Origin: Geminicoccaceae bacterium
Lineage (GTDB): Bacteria > Pseudomonadota > Alphaproteobacteria > Geminicoccales > Geminicoccaceae
DNA: 64,000 nucleotides
Direction: 5' to 3'
Assembly: GCA_020638465.1 (NCBI GenBank)
Contig: JACKIM010000003.1
Location: 330,766-394,765, forward strand
In this document: one piece after another, positions 25,917 to 34,635 of the stretch
How the letters are laid out: each line of letters opens with the position of its first letter
How positions within the stretch are numbered: position 1 is the stretch's first letter
Position numbers and translations under genes: made by a program
Notes under the pieces: model-generated
The model's input: only the letters and a program-made list of their open reading frames with translations
Told to the model about the DNA's origin: nothing
Database searches by the model: none

Positions 25917-26846
25917 TCAAGCCTTGCCGGCCGGAAACGCCTTTTGCAGCTTGACGAAGAAATCCTTCAGGATCGCGTCACGGTCGATACGATAGACATA
26001 GCGCATCAGATGACGCCCGCGCCCGTTGCTCCAGGTGGGGATCTCGGTCAGGATCGGGGTCGGGATCAGCGCGCTGGGGCACCAGTCCGGGTTCAGGAGC
26101 CAGGCGACGGGGGCCATGTCCCAGATTTCCTTGCTCCAGCCCATCCGGTCGTCGGAATATTCCTTGTAGCGCTGCGCCAGGAAACGGCCGATCTCGCCAT
26201 GAGGTTCAACATAGCGTTCGATTTCCGGGACGGTGCTGTGCAAATGCGACACCACGCCCATACACGGCAGCATGACTACCGCTGCGCCGCTGTCGAACAG
26301 GACCTGCGCACCACCAACATCCTGCCTGAGGTTGAATTCGCGGGTGTCGGGCCAATCCAGCGCGTGCCCGCCAAGCCAGACCACCACGATCCGGTCCAGG
26401 ATATCGGGCGCTTTCAGGATTGCCGAGGCGACATTACTGATTGCGGCGATGGCGATGACATAGAGTGGATCCTGCGGGCTGGAGATGCGCGCGCGGCGGA
26501 TCAGGTCGTCAACTGCCTCGCCCTCACGCGCCACTTTTTCCGGGCCGACATAGTCGCGCACTCCGCGCAGGGCAAAGCCTTCCGGCGAGCGACCCATCCG
26601 TTCGAGCAACCGCAGGATTTCGTCGTGGCTCAGTTCCATCCCGTGCCCGGCGCTTTCCGAGCGGTGATTGTGAAACGGCGCTGCATAGATCGCTTCCGTC
26701 TGGATCCTGTCGGAGGAAAGCAGAAGCTGGACTATCGCGAACTGGTCGTCGATCTCGTTAAAGGTATCTGTATCGAGCGCAGCCCTCAGCTTGTTCTTTG
26801 GCGGCTCAAGTAATTTCAATCGCTGCATTTCGTCAGGTCTTGCCAT
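25917..26846 (-). CDS. inosine/uridine-preferring nucleoside hydrolase family protein
   Basis: The 309-residue protein has the nucleoside hydrolase metal-binding signature DTDTFNEIDDQ near residue 24. It also has the AAISNVASAIL and VVVWLGGHAL segments and a distal ligand in KEIWDMAPVAW. These enzymes split N-glycosidic bonds of ribonucleosides using calcium. ATG 26846 is chosen because GGAG lies 8-9 bases upstream; a TTG at 26873 gives a longer reading without such a site. It is directly downstream of a decayed transporter ATPase, which suggests it once belonged to a nucleoside or nucleoside-like uptake operon. Confidence 0.9.
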   Translation of the reverse strand: MARPDEMQRLKLLEPPKNKLRAALDTDTFNEIDDQFAIVQLLLSSDRIQTEAIYAAPFHNHRSESAGHGMELSHDEILRLLERMGRSPEGFALRGVRDYVGPEKVAREGEAVDDLIRRARISSPQDPLYVIAIAAISNVASAILKAPDILDRIVVVWLGGHALDWPDTREFNLRQDVGGAQVLFDSGAAVVMLPCMGVVSHLHSTVPEIERYVEPHGEIGRFLAQRYKEYSDDRMGWSKEIWDMAPVAWLLNPDWCPSALIPTPILTEIPTWSNGRGRHLMRYVYRIDRDAILKDFFVKLQKAFPAGKA

Positions 26847-26869
26847 TTCTCTGATCTCCAATTCTGAAC

Positions 26870-27306
26870 TCAAGGCCGCCGCATGGTGTTTCCGAATTCT
26901 CCGTCGAAGACATGAATATTGTCAGTGGTTCTATCCAGTCCAATCGCCTGGCCGGGACAAAGAAGCTGCATTCCGCCCAGAACTACGACAATGGCTCGTC
27001 ACGCGGATCGACAAGGATATGGGCTTGCGACCTCGCTGGCTCCACCTGAACGACGGTGCCTACAGCCTTGCCTGCTCCGAACGCTTCAGATGTTCCCGAC
27101 GCAAGCCGATCTCGATCCGTCCCCTGTCTGTCACCTACGTGTTCTTCGGCAAGGCCAATGTGGTTGCACCCTTTTCCAGGACCGCCTCCCGGTCCTTGAT
27201 ACGGGCAGCCATGAAATTCATCGAGGGTGATGGTGATGTCGATGCCGTGCATTATCTCGATCAGTCCATGCGACTTGCGGAGATCGACAAGATCAACGGT
27301 GCCCAT
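26870..27306 (-). pseudogene. decayed MsmK/UgpC-type ABC ATPase
   Basis: The frame from 27306 begins like a UgpC/MsmK ATPase (VDLVDLRKSHGLIEIMHGIDI), but everything from Walker A to Walker B is gone. It jumps to the C-terminal regulatory domain: TVVQVEPARSQAHILVD in one frame, then after a stop PGQAIGLDRTTDNIHVFDG in another. So it has a large internal deletion plus at least one frameshift. Its final stop (26870-26872) abuts the nucleoside hydrolase gene. The full-length family size is about 350 residues. Confidence 0.8.
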
Positions 27307-27379
27307 CCACGGCTCCCCTCCGCTACGGCGCCCTTCCTATTTCCGATTGCCACCTTGCGCTGACTTCAGCAAACTGTAT

Positions 27380-27395
27380 CGGAACTCGTGTGCAG
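27380..27395. promoter_or_regulatory. weak LacI-type operator upstream of the second lacI-like gene
   Basis: CGGAACTCGTGTGCAG shares 11 of 16 positions, including the whole right half GTGTGCAG versus TGTGCAG, with the strong site at 28490-28505. It lies 35 bp before the repressor gene and may serve autoregulation. Confidence 0.35.
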
Positions 27396-27429
27396 AATAT
27401 GACTTCAATGTGGATGGTCAAGACCGGTT

Positions 27430-28467
27430 ATGGCTTCTATGGGCAAGCAGAAGACACAGGTGAGGTCAATTGACGTGGCGCGACTGGCCGGGGTCAGCCG
27501 GTCCGCGGTGTCGCGAAGCTATACCCCCGGGGCCTATGTTTCCGATGAAACCCGGCGCAAGGTCCTGGAGGCGGCGGAAGCGCTTGGATACCACCCGAAC
27601 GCACTTGCCCGCAGCCTGATCACCAGGCGGACGGGTATCATCGGCATCGTTTCCACGGATCTCGACAATCCGTTCTACGCGGCGCTGTTGCAGGCACTGA
27701 GCATGAGGTTTCAAGCGGAGGGACTGGCGCCGCTGCTGCTCTTTGGCGACGAGACAAGCACCGATCGCCAGATCACCCAGCTTCTTTCCTATCAGGTTGA
27801 TGCGCTGGTGATGACCAATGCGACCCTGTCTTCGGCGATGGCGGCTCGTTTCGCGCGGATCGACAAGCCTGTGGTGGCGATCAACCGCTACATGGCGCAG
27901 GAAGAAATTACGTCGATCACCAGCGACAACCATGAAGCCGCGGGGCAGGTGGCGGACCACTTCGTTTCCCTGGGATGCCGGCGAATCGCCTTCCTGGCGG
28001 GAAAGCCGGACGCCTCGTCCAGCCGCGACCGGGAGGCAGGATTTATGCGCCGCCTCGCGCAGCTTGGTCATCCGCTGATCGCGCATGACGTGGGGAATTA
28101 TCATCACCTGGGCGGGGTCGAGGCGGCACGGCGCCTGTTGCGGCGCGAGGTCAGGCCGGATGCTATTTTTTGTGCCAACGACCTGATGGCCTTTGGTGTG
28201 ATGGATGTCGCGCGGGGCGAGTTTGGATTGAGAATCCCGCAGGATCTGAAGGTATGCGGCTTTGACAATTCCGGCATGGCAAGCTGGCCCGCCTACGATT
28301 TGACGACCGTCGATCAAGGTATGGAAACGATGGTCGAGACTACTGTCCAGCATATCCGCGACTGTCTTGCAGGACAATTGCCCAGCACCCGGCATCTCGA
28401 GGTCGCCGGGCGCGTCATCATCCGCGGATCGACCGATGAAAGGGTCTGCGCTGGATTGTGCGATTGA
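27430..28467 (+). CDS. LacI-family transcriptional regulator
   Basis: The 345-residue protein is full length for the family. The helix-turn-helix (DVARLAGVSRSAVSR) and hinge (LGYHPNALARSLITRRT) are at residues about 14-63. The ligand domain has CANDLMAFGVMD and FDNSGMASWPAYDLTTV. It is related in its N-terminus to the truncated LacI at the window start. It lies immediately upstream of the binding-protein gene, whose promoter carries a palindromic operator, so it is the likely local repressor. Confidence 0.95.
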   Translation: MASMGKQKTQVRSIDVARLAGVSRSAVSRSYTPGAYVSDETRRKVLEAAEALGYHPNALARSLITRRTGIIGIVSTDLDNPFYAALLQALSMRFQAEGLAPLLLFGDETSTDRQITQLLSYQVDALVMTNATLSSAMAARFARIDKPVVAINRYMAQEEITSITSDNHEAAGQVADHFVSLGCRRIAFLAGKPDASSSRDREAGFMRRLAQLGHPLIAHDVGNYHHLGGVEAARRLLRREVRPDAIFCANDLMAFGVMDVARGEFGLRIPQDLKVCGFDNSGMASWPAYDLTTVDQGMETMVETTVQHIRDCLAGQLPSTRHLEVAGRVIIRGSTDERVCAGLCD

Positions 28468-28505
28468 CAGCCGTCGCCAACCAACTACCCTGCACACTTG
28501 TGCAG
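28464..28505 (+). promoter_or_regulatory. sigma70-like promoter with overlapping LacI operator
   Basis: TTGACA (28464-28469) and TACCCT (28486-28491) are 16 bases apart. The palindrome CTGCACACTTGTGCAG (28490-28505), symmetric in 7 of 8 pairs, overlaps the -10 and start region. That is the classic geometry for repression by a LacI protein. The binding-protein ATG follows 23 bases later. Confidence 0.65.
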
Positions 28506-28528
28506 ATCAATCAGGAGGGGAGGAATTC

Positions 28529-29794
28529 ATGAAAAGTCTCGGCTTGCCTCTGAAAGCGGCCTTGGCGTGTCTGGCACTGTCTGCCGGGGGTGCCTCGGCG
28601 CAGCAAGTCACGCTCAATTTCCTCAGTGCGCAGCGTGATGAGGTTGTGGCACCAATGATCGAAGGGTTCGAAAAGGCAAACCCGGACATCAAGGTCATCC
28701 ACCAATCGGTCCCGTTCAATGACCTGAATGCGGCAACCGAATCGCGAATCGGCCAAGGCGATACCAGCATCGATCTGATTCATGCGGATACGCCGCGTAT
28801 CCCCGCCTTCGCCTCGCAGGGATACCTTCTCAATCTCGATGATCGCCGTGCAGAGATCGAGAAGGCTGCGCCAAATGCGGTCGACATCGAGCAACTGAGC
28901 TGGAACGGCAGCCTTTATGCCTATCCGATGTGGAATTCCACGCAGTTGATGTTCTACAACAAGGATCTGCTACAAAATGCCGGTATTTCGCTGCCGAGCG
29001 GGAATCCTGCCGAGCGGGTGACCTGGGCGGAACTGCTGGATGCGGCAGCCAAGGCGCAGGCCGGCGGTGCCAAATGGGGCATGACCTTCCAGCAGGTCGA
29101 CCGTTACTATCAGCTCCAGATGCTCTTTGAATCGAAGGGGGCGGGATCGGGCCTGATAGGGGACGACAACCTGACGCCGGCAGTCAATACCGAAGCTTGG
29201 ATCGATGTCGCGAAATGGTACAGTGCTCTTTATGAAAAAGGCATCGCGCCGCGTGGCGTGACCCCCGAGCAGACGGATGAGATGTTCATCAACGGCGAGG
29301 TCGCCTTTGTCATCGGCGGTCCTTGGGCGATCGGCCGCTATGACCGCAATCCGGATCTTCACTATGCGGTTGCACCGGTTCCCTATTTTGCTGGCGGCAA
29401 GCCGGTGACGCCGACCGGCTCCTGGGCGATCTCGATCAACCCGCATTCGCAGAAGATCGATGCAGCACGCAAGTTTGCTGAATATGTCTCCCTGAATCCG
29501 GAGGGGGCGGTTCTGTCGGTATCGAAGAACCCGCTGCCGCCAGTTAATGCCGATGCTTTCAAGGTCTATGCCGAACACATGTCGGCAATGACCGACAAGA
29601 TTGGCCCAGCGATCGACATCATCACCTACGAGCTTGCGAATACCGCAGTGGGCCGGCCCCGCTCGCGCGGCTATGTGACCTTTGAAACCATCATGAACCG
29701 CGCGTTCAGCGATATCCGCAATGGTTCGGACTCGGCCGAGGTCCTCAACGGTGCCGAGAAGCAGCTGCAGCGTGCGCTCGGTCGCCTCAAATAG
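28529..29794 (+). CDS. ABC sugar transporter substrate-binding protein, family 1 (CUT1)
   Basis: The 421-residue protein has a Sec signal (LPLKAALACLALSAGGASAQQ). SBP family 1 features include MWNSTQLMFYNKDLLQNAGI, FINGEVAFVIGGPWAIG and TPTGSWAISINP. AGGAGGGGAGGA lies directly before the ATG at 28529. It binds a sugar or sugar-like ligand in the periplasm for the two permeases that follow; the nearby nucleoside hydrolase hints at a nucleoside-like ligand, but this is unproven. Confidence 0.95.
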   Translation: MKSLGLPLKAALACLALSAGGASAQQVTLNFLSAQRDEVVAPMIEGFEKANPDIKVIHQSVPFNDLNAATESRIGQGDTSIDLIHADTPRIPAFASQGYLLNLDDRRAEIEKAAPNAVDIEQLSWNGSLYAYPMWNSTQLMFYNKDLLQNAGISLPSGNPAERVTWAELLDAAAKAQAGGAKWGMTFQQVDRYYQLQMLFESKGAGSGLIGDDNLTPAVNTEAWIDVAKWYSALYEKGIAPRGVTPEQTDEMFINGEVAFVIGGPWAIGRYDRNPDLHYAVAPVPYFAGGKPVTPTGSWAISINPHSQKIDAARKFAEYVSLNPEGAVLSVSKNPLPPVNADAFKVYAEHMSAMTDKIGPAIDIITYELANTAVGRPRSRGYVTFETIMNRAFSDIRNGSDSAEVLNGAEKQLQRALGRLK

Positions 29795-29856
29795 TAGACG
29801 CGATATCCGGGAGTCCGGTGCCGGGCTCCCGGAATTTCCTGACCTGGAACGCTGCT

Positions 29857-30711
29857 ATGTCACGAATGAAGCGCCTCATGATTGCCCTCGGCTTCCTGTT
29901 ACCGGCAATTGTCTGTGTGGTTCTCTTGCGGATCTGGCCCGCAGGGTTGGCGCTACACGATTCACTCATTGCGCCGGGTGATGACAGCTATTCGCTTGAA
30001 AATTTCAACTATGTTTTCACAGATCCCGATTTTCTGAACAGTCTCAAGGTTACCCTGGTCTATTCGCTGATCGTCAATCCGCTCCAGATCGGTATTGCAC
30101 TGGCTCTGGCACTTCTGATGAATACGCTGGTCCCGCTTATCGGGTTCTGGCGTACGCTGGTCCTGCTGCCGGTGGCCATTCCGCAAAGCGTTTCTGCGGT
30201 CGTCTGGGGTGTCGCGCTTCGTCCCGACGGACTTATCAATTCGGTGCTGGTGGTGCTGGGGCTGGAGCCGCAGCGCTTCCTTACATCCGCCGATCAGGCG
30301 CTGGGGTCTATCATCCTCATCGTGAGCTGGATCGGCGTCGGCTACTGGATGACATTCATTCTTGCCGGGCTGCAGGATATTCCGAAATCGCTATACGAAG
30401 CCGTCACCATCGACGGCGCGAATGGCTGGCAGCGATTCCGCTTCGTGACGCTGCCGCAGCTTCACCGCCCGCTGACCTTCGTGCTCGTGGCCAATACCGT
30501 CGCGAATTTCCTCGTCTTTGCACCGGTGCAGATCCTCACCGCAGGGGGACCGGAAGGGTCGACGAACCTGATCATGAACGAAATCTATACCAAGGCTTTC
30601 GTCATCAGCGATCCGGAAAGTGCGGCTGCGGCAACTGTCGTGCTGGTTGCGGCAGTGCTGCTGGTGGTGGTCATACAGTTCCGGCTCATGAGCCGGGCGG
30701 AGGACCGGTGA
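29857..30711 (+). CDS. ABC sugar transporter permease, MalF/UgpA type
   Basis: About 284 residues with six TMs and the EAA loop (EAVTIDGANGWQRFRFVTLP), which contacts the ATPase. ATG 29857 and a second ATG at 29866 are both possible. The stop overlaps the next ATG (TGATG), so the permeases are coupled. Confidence 0.95.
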   Translation: MSRMKRLMIALGFLLPAIVCVVLLRIWPAGLALHDSLIAPGDDSYSLENFNYVFTDPDFLNSLKVTLVYSLIVNPLQIGIALALALLMNTLVPLIGFWRTLVLLPVAIPQSVSAVVWGVALRPDGLINSVLVVLGLEPQRFLTSADQALGSIILIVSWIGVGYWMTFILAGLQDIPKSLYEAVTIDGANGWQRFRFVTLPQLHRPLTFVLVANTVANFLVFAPVQILTAGGPEGSTNLIMNEIYTKAFVISDPESAAAATVVLVAAVLLVVVIQFRLMSRAEDR

Positions 30712-31541
30712 TGGAACGGCGCCGCAAAATCCTTCGATATGTCATGATCGTCGTCGTCGCATTGCTTTTCTTTGCGCCGCTCTGGTGGGTCACCATCAGC
30801 GCGTTGCGTCCGTCGGATGAAATTTTCCGTTATATCTCACCGCTCAGCCTGCGCAGTTTCTGGCCCGAGGGCTGGACCCCGGCCAATGTCGTCTCGCTCT
30901 GGGAGGGCAGCTTCCGGCGCGCGATCCTGAATTCGATCTTCGTTTCTGTGGTGACGGTCGTCGTTGGGCTGGCGATCTGCTCGATGGCGGCCTTCGCGCT
31001 CGCCGTCATCGATTTTCCGTTCCGCAATACCATCTTCATGGTGATGGTGATCAGTTTCCTCATCCCCTTCGATGCCATCGCCGTTCCGCTTTTCGGGATC
31101 ATGCGCGAACTAAAGCTGCAAAACAGCTATACGGGTCTGATCCTTCCGGGGATAGGCAACGGGCTCGCCGTCTTTCTGCTGCGCCAGTTCTTTCTTGGCA
31201 TCCCCAAGGAACTGCGCGAGGCAGGATTTGTCGATGGCATGAACTGGTTCGGGATCTATTGGCGGATCTACCTGCCGCTTTCCGGCCCGGCGATGATCAG
31301 CGCTGCCCTGATCCTGTTTATTTTTCAGTGGCAGGCCTATCTCTGGCCGCTTCTCATCGCGCCGGGTCCCGATTACAAGGTGGCCGCCGTGGCGATCGCG
31401 CAGTTTTCGGGGCAGTATGATGTCGATTTCGGCCTGATCTTTGCGGCGGCGCTTTTCATATCCATCATACCGATGGTGATCCTGACGCTGTTGCAACGCT
31501 TCTATTCGGCCTCCGTCGCGAGTTCGGGAAGCAAGGAATAA
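30711..31541 (+). CDS. ABC sugar transporter permease, MalG/UgpE type
   Basis: 276 residues with an N-terminal TM (YVMIVVVALLFFAPLWWVTI) and EAA loop (EAGFVDGMNWFGIYWRIYLP). No ATPase gene follows; the operon ends at the start of a transposon remnant, and the only nearby ATPase is the pseudogene at 26870-27306. The system would need a shared ATPase encoded elsewhere. Confidence 0.95.
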   Translation: MERRRKILRYVMIVVVALLFFAPLWWVTISALRPSDEIFRYISPLSLRSFWPEGWTPANVVSLWEGSFRRAILNSIFVSVVTVVVGLAICSMAAFALAVIDFPFRNTIFMVMVISFLIPFDAIAVPLFGIMRELKLQNSYTGLILPGIGNGLAVFLLRQFFLGIPKELREAGFVDGMNWFGIYWRIYLPLSGPAMISAALILFIFQWQAYLWPLLIAPGPDYKVAAVAIAQFSGQYDVDFGLIFAAALFISIIPMVILTLLQRFYSASVASSGSKE

Positions 31542-31614
31542 TATCAGTCGTCATAAACCTTGACTTAGAGGGTGTGTGAGAAGTCGCTCACCTCACCTCA
31601 CCAAACGCTTGAGC

Positions 31615-31651
31615 GGGTCGATTCCGGTAGGGAGCAGGATCGTACGCTAAG
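31615..31651. repeat. Tn3-family terminal inverted repeat
   Basis: The segment begins GGGTCGATTCCGG and ends TACGCTAAG, the conserved ends of a Tn3-family 38-bp repeat. It points toward the transposase fragment whose stop is 9 bases further in. It marks the surviving end of a decayed Tn3 transposon. Confidence 0.65.
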
Positions 31652-31659
31652 CCTTGCGA

Positions 31660-32779
31660 TCATCGCCTTGGCCATCGGTACTCGCCGGTGATCAGTATGT
31701 TTGCCCAACCGAGGGGCGATGTGTGGGCGAGGAGCCCCGGTGGACATGGAAGGAGCTCGCGCTCTCGCTGGGCAACGGCATGTGCGAGTTGCCCGGTGTT
31801 CCAGTAGATGATGATGGCGACGAGGAGATTGAGGCCCGCCATTCGGTAGTGCTGCCCCTCGGTGGTTCGGTCACGGATTTCACCCTGGCGGCCGATGCGA
31901 AGCGCATTCTTCAGGGCGTGATGAGCTTCTCCCTTGTTCAATCCGATCCGGGCACGGCGTTGCATGTCGGTATCGAGCAGCCATTCGATGATGAAGAGTG
32001 TCCGTTCGACCCGTCCGATTTCCCGGATGGCGACCGCCAGCTCATGCTGGCGCGGATAGGATGCAAACTTGCGCAAGAGGTGGCTGGGCCGGATGGTGCC
32101 GGATAGCATCGTCGCGACATTGCGCAGGACATCCTGCCAGTTGCTGGCGATGACATCCTCGCGAACCTTGCCGCCGATCAATCCTTTCAGCTCCTTTGGA
32201 ACATTGGCCGGCTCGAAGACGTAGAGACGCCTGGACGGCAGGTCCCGGATACTGGGAATGAAGCGGTAGGCCAGCAGTGCGGTCACGGCAAAGACAATGT
32301 CGCTGAGCCCGCCGGTATCAGCATATTGCTCGCGGATACGCTTGCCGGTTTCGGTCATGAGAAGGCCATCGAGAATGAATGGTGCCTCATTGGCGGTCGC
32401 CGGGATGTTTTGAGTGGCGAACGGGCTGAACTGGTCGGAGAGATGGGTGTAGGCTTTCAATCCCGGTTCGTAGCCATATTTTGCATTGATGAGATTCATG
32501 GCCTCACCCTGGCGCGTCGTGGAAAAGAACTGCCCGTCGCTGGATGCGGTGAGTCCGGCACCCCAGAAGCGCGCCATCGGCAACATGGACTGTGCCTCGA
32601 TCACCATGGCCAGCGCACGGTTGATGGCGTCACCTTCGATATGCCAGCGTGACAACCGCGAGAGCTGAAAATAGTCATGAGTGTTGCAAGCCTCGGCCAT
32701 CTTGCTCAGGCCAAGATTGAGGCCCTCGGCCAGCAAGACGTTCAGCAATCCGATCCGGTCCTGGCAAGGAGCACCGGTT
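31660..32779 (-). pseudogene. Tn3-family transposase, C-terminal fragment
   Basis: About 373 codons match the DDE catalytic part of a Tn3 transposase (normally about 1000 residues). All three acidic positions look present: Asp in SSDGQFFSTT, Asp in DTGGLSDIVFA and Glu in NKGEAHHALKNAL. The N-terminal DNA-binding and end-binding domains are missing. The coding sequence is cut exactly where a miniature element with Tn3-type ends begins at 32780. It is not expected to transpose by itself. Confidence 0.9.
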
Positions 32780-33035
32780 GGGTCCCCGACACGAGTTGGC
32801 AAAAAATGCGCGTTAACGAGACAAAGGGCGAACAAAGTATACGAAAAACCTCATTTTGAGGTTTCCGACAGTCAAATCATTCCGCCAGGGTTTTTCGTAC
32901 AAGTCATTGGGCTAAAATCGAGCAAAACTGCGCAATTCCACCATCTTGTCGAAAGGCATGTGTTTCCCGACATAGGCCCTCGTTCCTGCTTTGTCCCCTT
33001 AGCGCGTAAAAATCGCCAACTCGTGTCGGGGACCC
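32780..33035. mobile_element. 256-bp Tn3-type miniature inverted-repeat element
   Basis: Both ends carry the same sequence in inverted orientation. The outer 21 bases (starting GGGTCCCCGACACG) are identical, then similarity continues through GCGCGTTAACG versus ACGCGCTAAGG for roughly 45 bases. The ...TAAG motif is typical of Tn3-family ends. The interior has no gene but contains the hairpin AAACCTCATTTTGAGGTTT, which could be part of a resolution site. Flanking pentamers (CGGTT and TAGGT) do not match, so one side was probably deleted. This fits a TIME-class (Tn3-derived) non-autonomous element. Confidence 0.75.
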
Positions 33036-33339
33036 TAGGTGGGCGATCACGAAGTCAGGGCAACCAGTGAGTCACTCAGCCGCCTGTCCGGCGGATAGGA
33101 GCGGTAATTGCCGAAGCCTGTCGCTCCAGCGGGCGATTTCTCCATACGTAATTGACAATCCCGCAGAGAGCTATGCATCTCCTGTCCAAATCCGTATTGT
33201 TTCTGACCATCAGAAGGTTTGATTCCAGACAGTGCATGAAACATTTCCGCCTGCCGCAGTTTTCGGCGGACCTGCCAGCAAGGGCTCAGGGAGTTGCAAA
33301 TCCGCTTTTTATGAACTAGTTTAAAAGCTGGTTTGAAGG
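33036..33339. other. no recognisable gene
   Basis: About 300 bp between the miniature element and the toxin-antitoxin block. It does not continue the interrupted transposase, and no conserved reading frame was seen. The last 30 bp is AT-rich, with repeated CTAGTTT/CTGGTTT motifs that may belong to the antitoxin promoter. Confidence 0.4.
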
Positions 33340-33348
33340 ATGAATGCC

Positions 33349-33591
33349 ATGCGCGAAATCGGAGCATTTGAAGCCAAGACCCACTTGTCGGAATTGCTTG
33401 CGGCCGTCGAAGCCGGAGAAACTGTGCGGATTACCCGGCGGGGCAAGGCGGTGGCCGATCTGGTTCCCATCGCCGATGTCCGCGACACCCGGGCATCCGC
33501 GATTTCCCGTATCGAACAACTGAGCCAGCAGTTGGAGCAGCCTCTGTCGGTCGATGAAATACTATCCGCCCGTGACGCCGGCCGGCGCTGA
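33349..33591 (+). CDS. Phd/YefM-family antitoxin
   Basis: An 80-residue protein, MREIGAFEAKTHLSELL..., with the Phd/YefM N-terminal DNA-binding fold (VEAGETVRITRRGKAVADLVP) and a short C-terminal toxin-binding tail. GAAGGA (33335-33340) overlaps the first ATG at 33340, so the second ATG (33349) is the likely start. Its stop overlaps the toxin start (TGATG), the usual coupling in phd/vapC pairs. It would neutralise the adjacent PIN-domain toxin and repress the operon. Confidence 0.9.
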   Translation: MREIGAFEAKTHLSELLAAVEAGETVRITRRGKAVADLVPIADVRDTRASAISRIEQLSQQLEQPLSVDEILSARDAGRR

Positions 33592-33986
33592 TGCTCGTGG
33601 TCGATGCATCGGCGGTCGCGGGTTGGTTGTTTCCCGATGAGGCCGGGCCCGATCTTCAGACGCTGTCGTCACATTATCAGATTTTCATGGCGCCATGGCT
33701 GTTCTGGGTCGAGTTTCGCAACATCCTTGTCATGAGCGAACGCCGCGGGCGGTTGCCGAAGGGTTTTGCCGACCAGGCTATCGAAGCCGTCGACAACCTG
33801 GGGGTCATACTCGATACAGATCCGTCCAATGCCACGACGCTCGCGTTGGCACGGCGTCATGGCCTTACGGTCTACGACGCTCTTTATCTCGAGCTGGCCT
33901 TACGCAAGGGTGGTGATCTCGTCACGCTGGACAAAGCTTTGGCGAAAGCTGTACGCGCTGAAGGAATTGCAATTAATTTCCCATAA
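33591..33986 (+). CDS. vapC: PIN-domain toxin (VapC-like)
   Basis: The 131-residue PIN protein has acidic residues at LVVDASAVAGW (Asp5), a Glu in WVEFRNIL (about 41) and YDALYLELAL plus LVTLDKAL toward the end, the four-acid metal site. VapC toxins are RNases, often cutting initiator tRNA or rRNA. It is coupled to the Phd-type antitoxin upstream and ends 6 bp from the end of another toxin gene on the opposite strand. Confidence 0.92.
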   Translation: MLVVDASAVAGWLFPDEAGPDLQTLSSHYQIFMAPWLFWVEFRNILVMSERRGRLPKGFADQAIEAVDNLGVILDTDPSNATTLALARRHGLTVYDALYLELALRKGGDLVTLDKALAKAVRAEGIAINFP

Positions 33987-33992
33987 TCCACA

Positions 33993-34373
33993 TTATGCAT
34001 TCGCATCGAATGTTCTGATATCATACAATTTGAACTTCCCGTCAGCGGTCAAGATGTGCATGTCTTCACATCTCGCCTGGGCAATCAGCATTCGGTCGAA
34101 TGGATCACGGTGATGATGTTCGAGTGACGTCAGGCTGCGGAAATGTTGGTCGGTCAGCCCCAGACGATCAAACCCTTGCTCCGCTATCACCGAACAAACT
34201 TCGCCAACATCCGCATCGAGCTTTCCAAGGCTGGACTTGATCGCAATCTCCCAGAGTACGACCGGGCTGATGACCGGTGTTTCCGACATGATCATTCTTC
34301 GCGATCGGGGTCCGAGCTTTTCTGAATCGATGAGCCACCAAAGAAGTGCCTGGGTATCCACAAGAATCCGCAT
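33993..34373 (-). CDS. PIN-domain toxin (VapC-like)
   Basis: 126 residues beginning MRILVDTQALLWWLID, with Glu in LWEIAIKSSLGK, DPFDRMLIAQA and ILTADGKF. This is the PIN subgroup often paired with Phd/YefM antitoxins and distinct from its convergent neighbour. The antitoxin gene ends 2 bp upstream. The PIN acidic residues all appear present. Confidence 0.92.
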   Translation of the reverse strand: MRILVDTQALLWWLIDSEKLGPRSRRMIMSETPVISPVVLWEIAIKSSLGKLDADVGEVCSVIAEQGFDRLGLTDQHFRSLTSLEHHHRDPFDRMLIAQARCEDMHILTADGKFKLYDIRTFDANA

Positions 34374-34375
34374 TG

Positions 34376-34621
34376 TCAGTGCGCGCCTTCGAAATCGGCG
34401 ATAATCCCGGGATCTTCGTCATCGAATCCGTCGACAATGGTGATCTTGTTTTTCAATGCGCCAGGTGAACGGGTCTGAAACGTGCCTTCGGTTGAAACGA
34501 TCCGGAAACACCCCCTCTTCGCGCCGCGGCGCGTGATCTCCACAGGCACACCTGCTGCTACAAGATCAAGGATTTCGGATAGCCGCGCCTTGGCTTCTCT
34601 GAGCGTGAAATGCGTTTGCAT
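34376..34621 (-). CDS. Phd/YefM-family antitoxin
   Basis: An 81-residue protein with TLREAKARLSEILDLVAAG and VEITRRGAKRG, the Phd DNA-binding half. An acidic C-terminal tail (GFDDEDPGIIADFEG) is typical of the flexible toxin-binding part. The upstream region has a 9-bp inverted repeat suited to autorepression. Confidence 0.88.
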   Translation of the reverse strand: MQTHFTLREAKARLSEILDLVAAGVPVEITRRGAKRGCFRIVSTEGTFQTRSPGALKNKITIVDGFDDEDPGIIADFEGAH

Positions 34622-34635
34622 AATTCATCTCCATT

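Noticed and set aside
25528..25920. A 130-codon minus-strand frame.
   Set aside because: It is rich in Arg/Ser/Pro, has no ribosome site and no recognisable domain, and overlaps an equally weak plus frame.
26983..27306. An intact small protein of 107 codons.
   Set aside because: Its start and end correspond to distant parts of an MsmK/UgpC ATPase and the homology continues in another frame after the stop, so it is a decayed gene.
32780..33035. The inverted repeats as a bidirectional terminator.
   Set aside because: The arms are more than 200 bp apart and have the TAAG-type end of Tn3-family repeats, so a mobile element explains them better.
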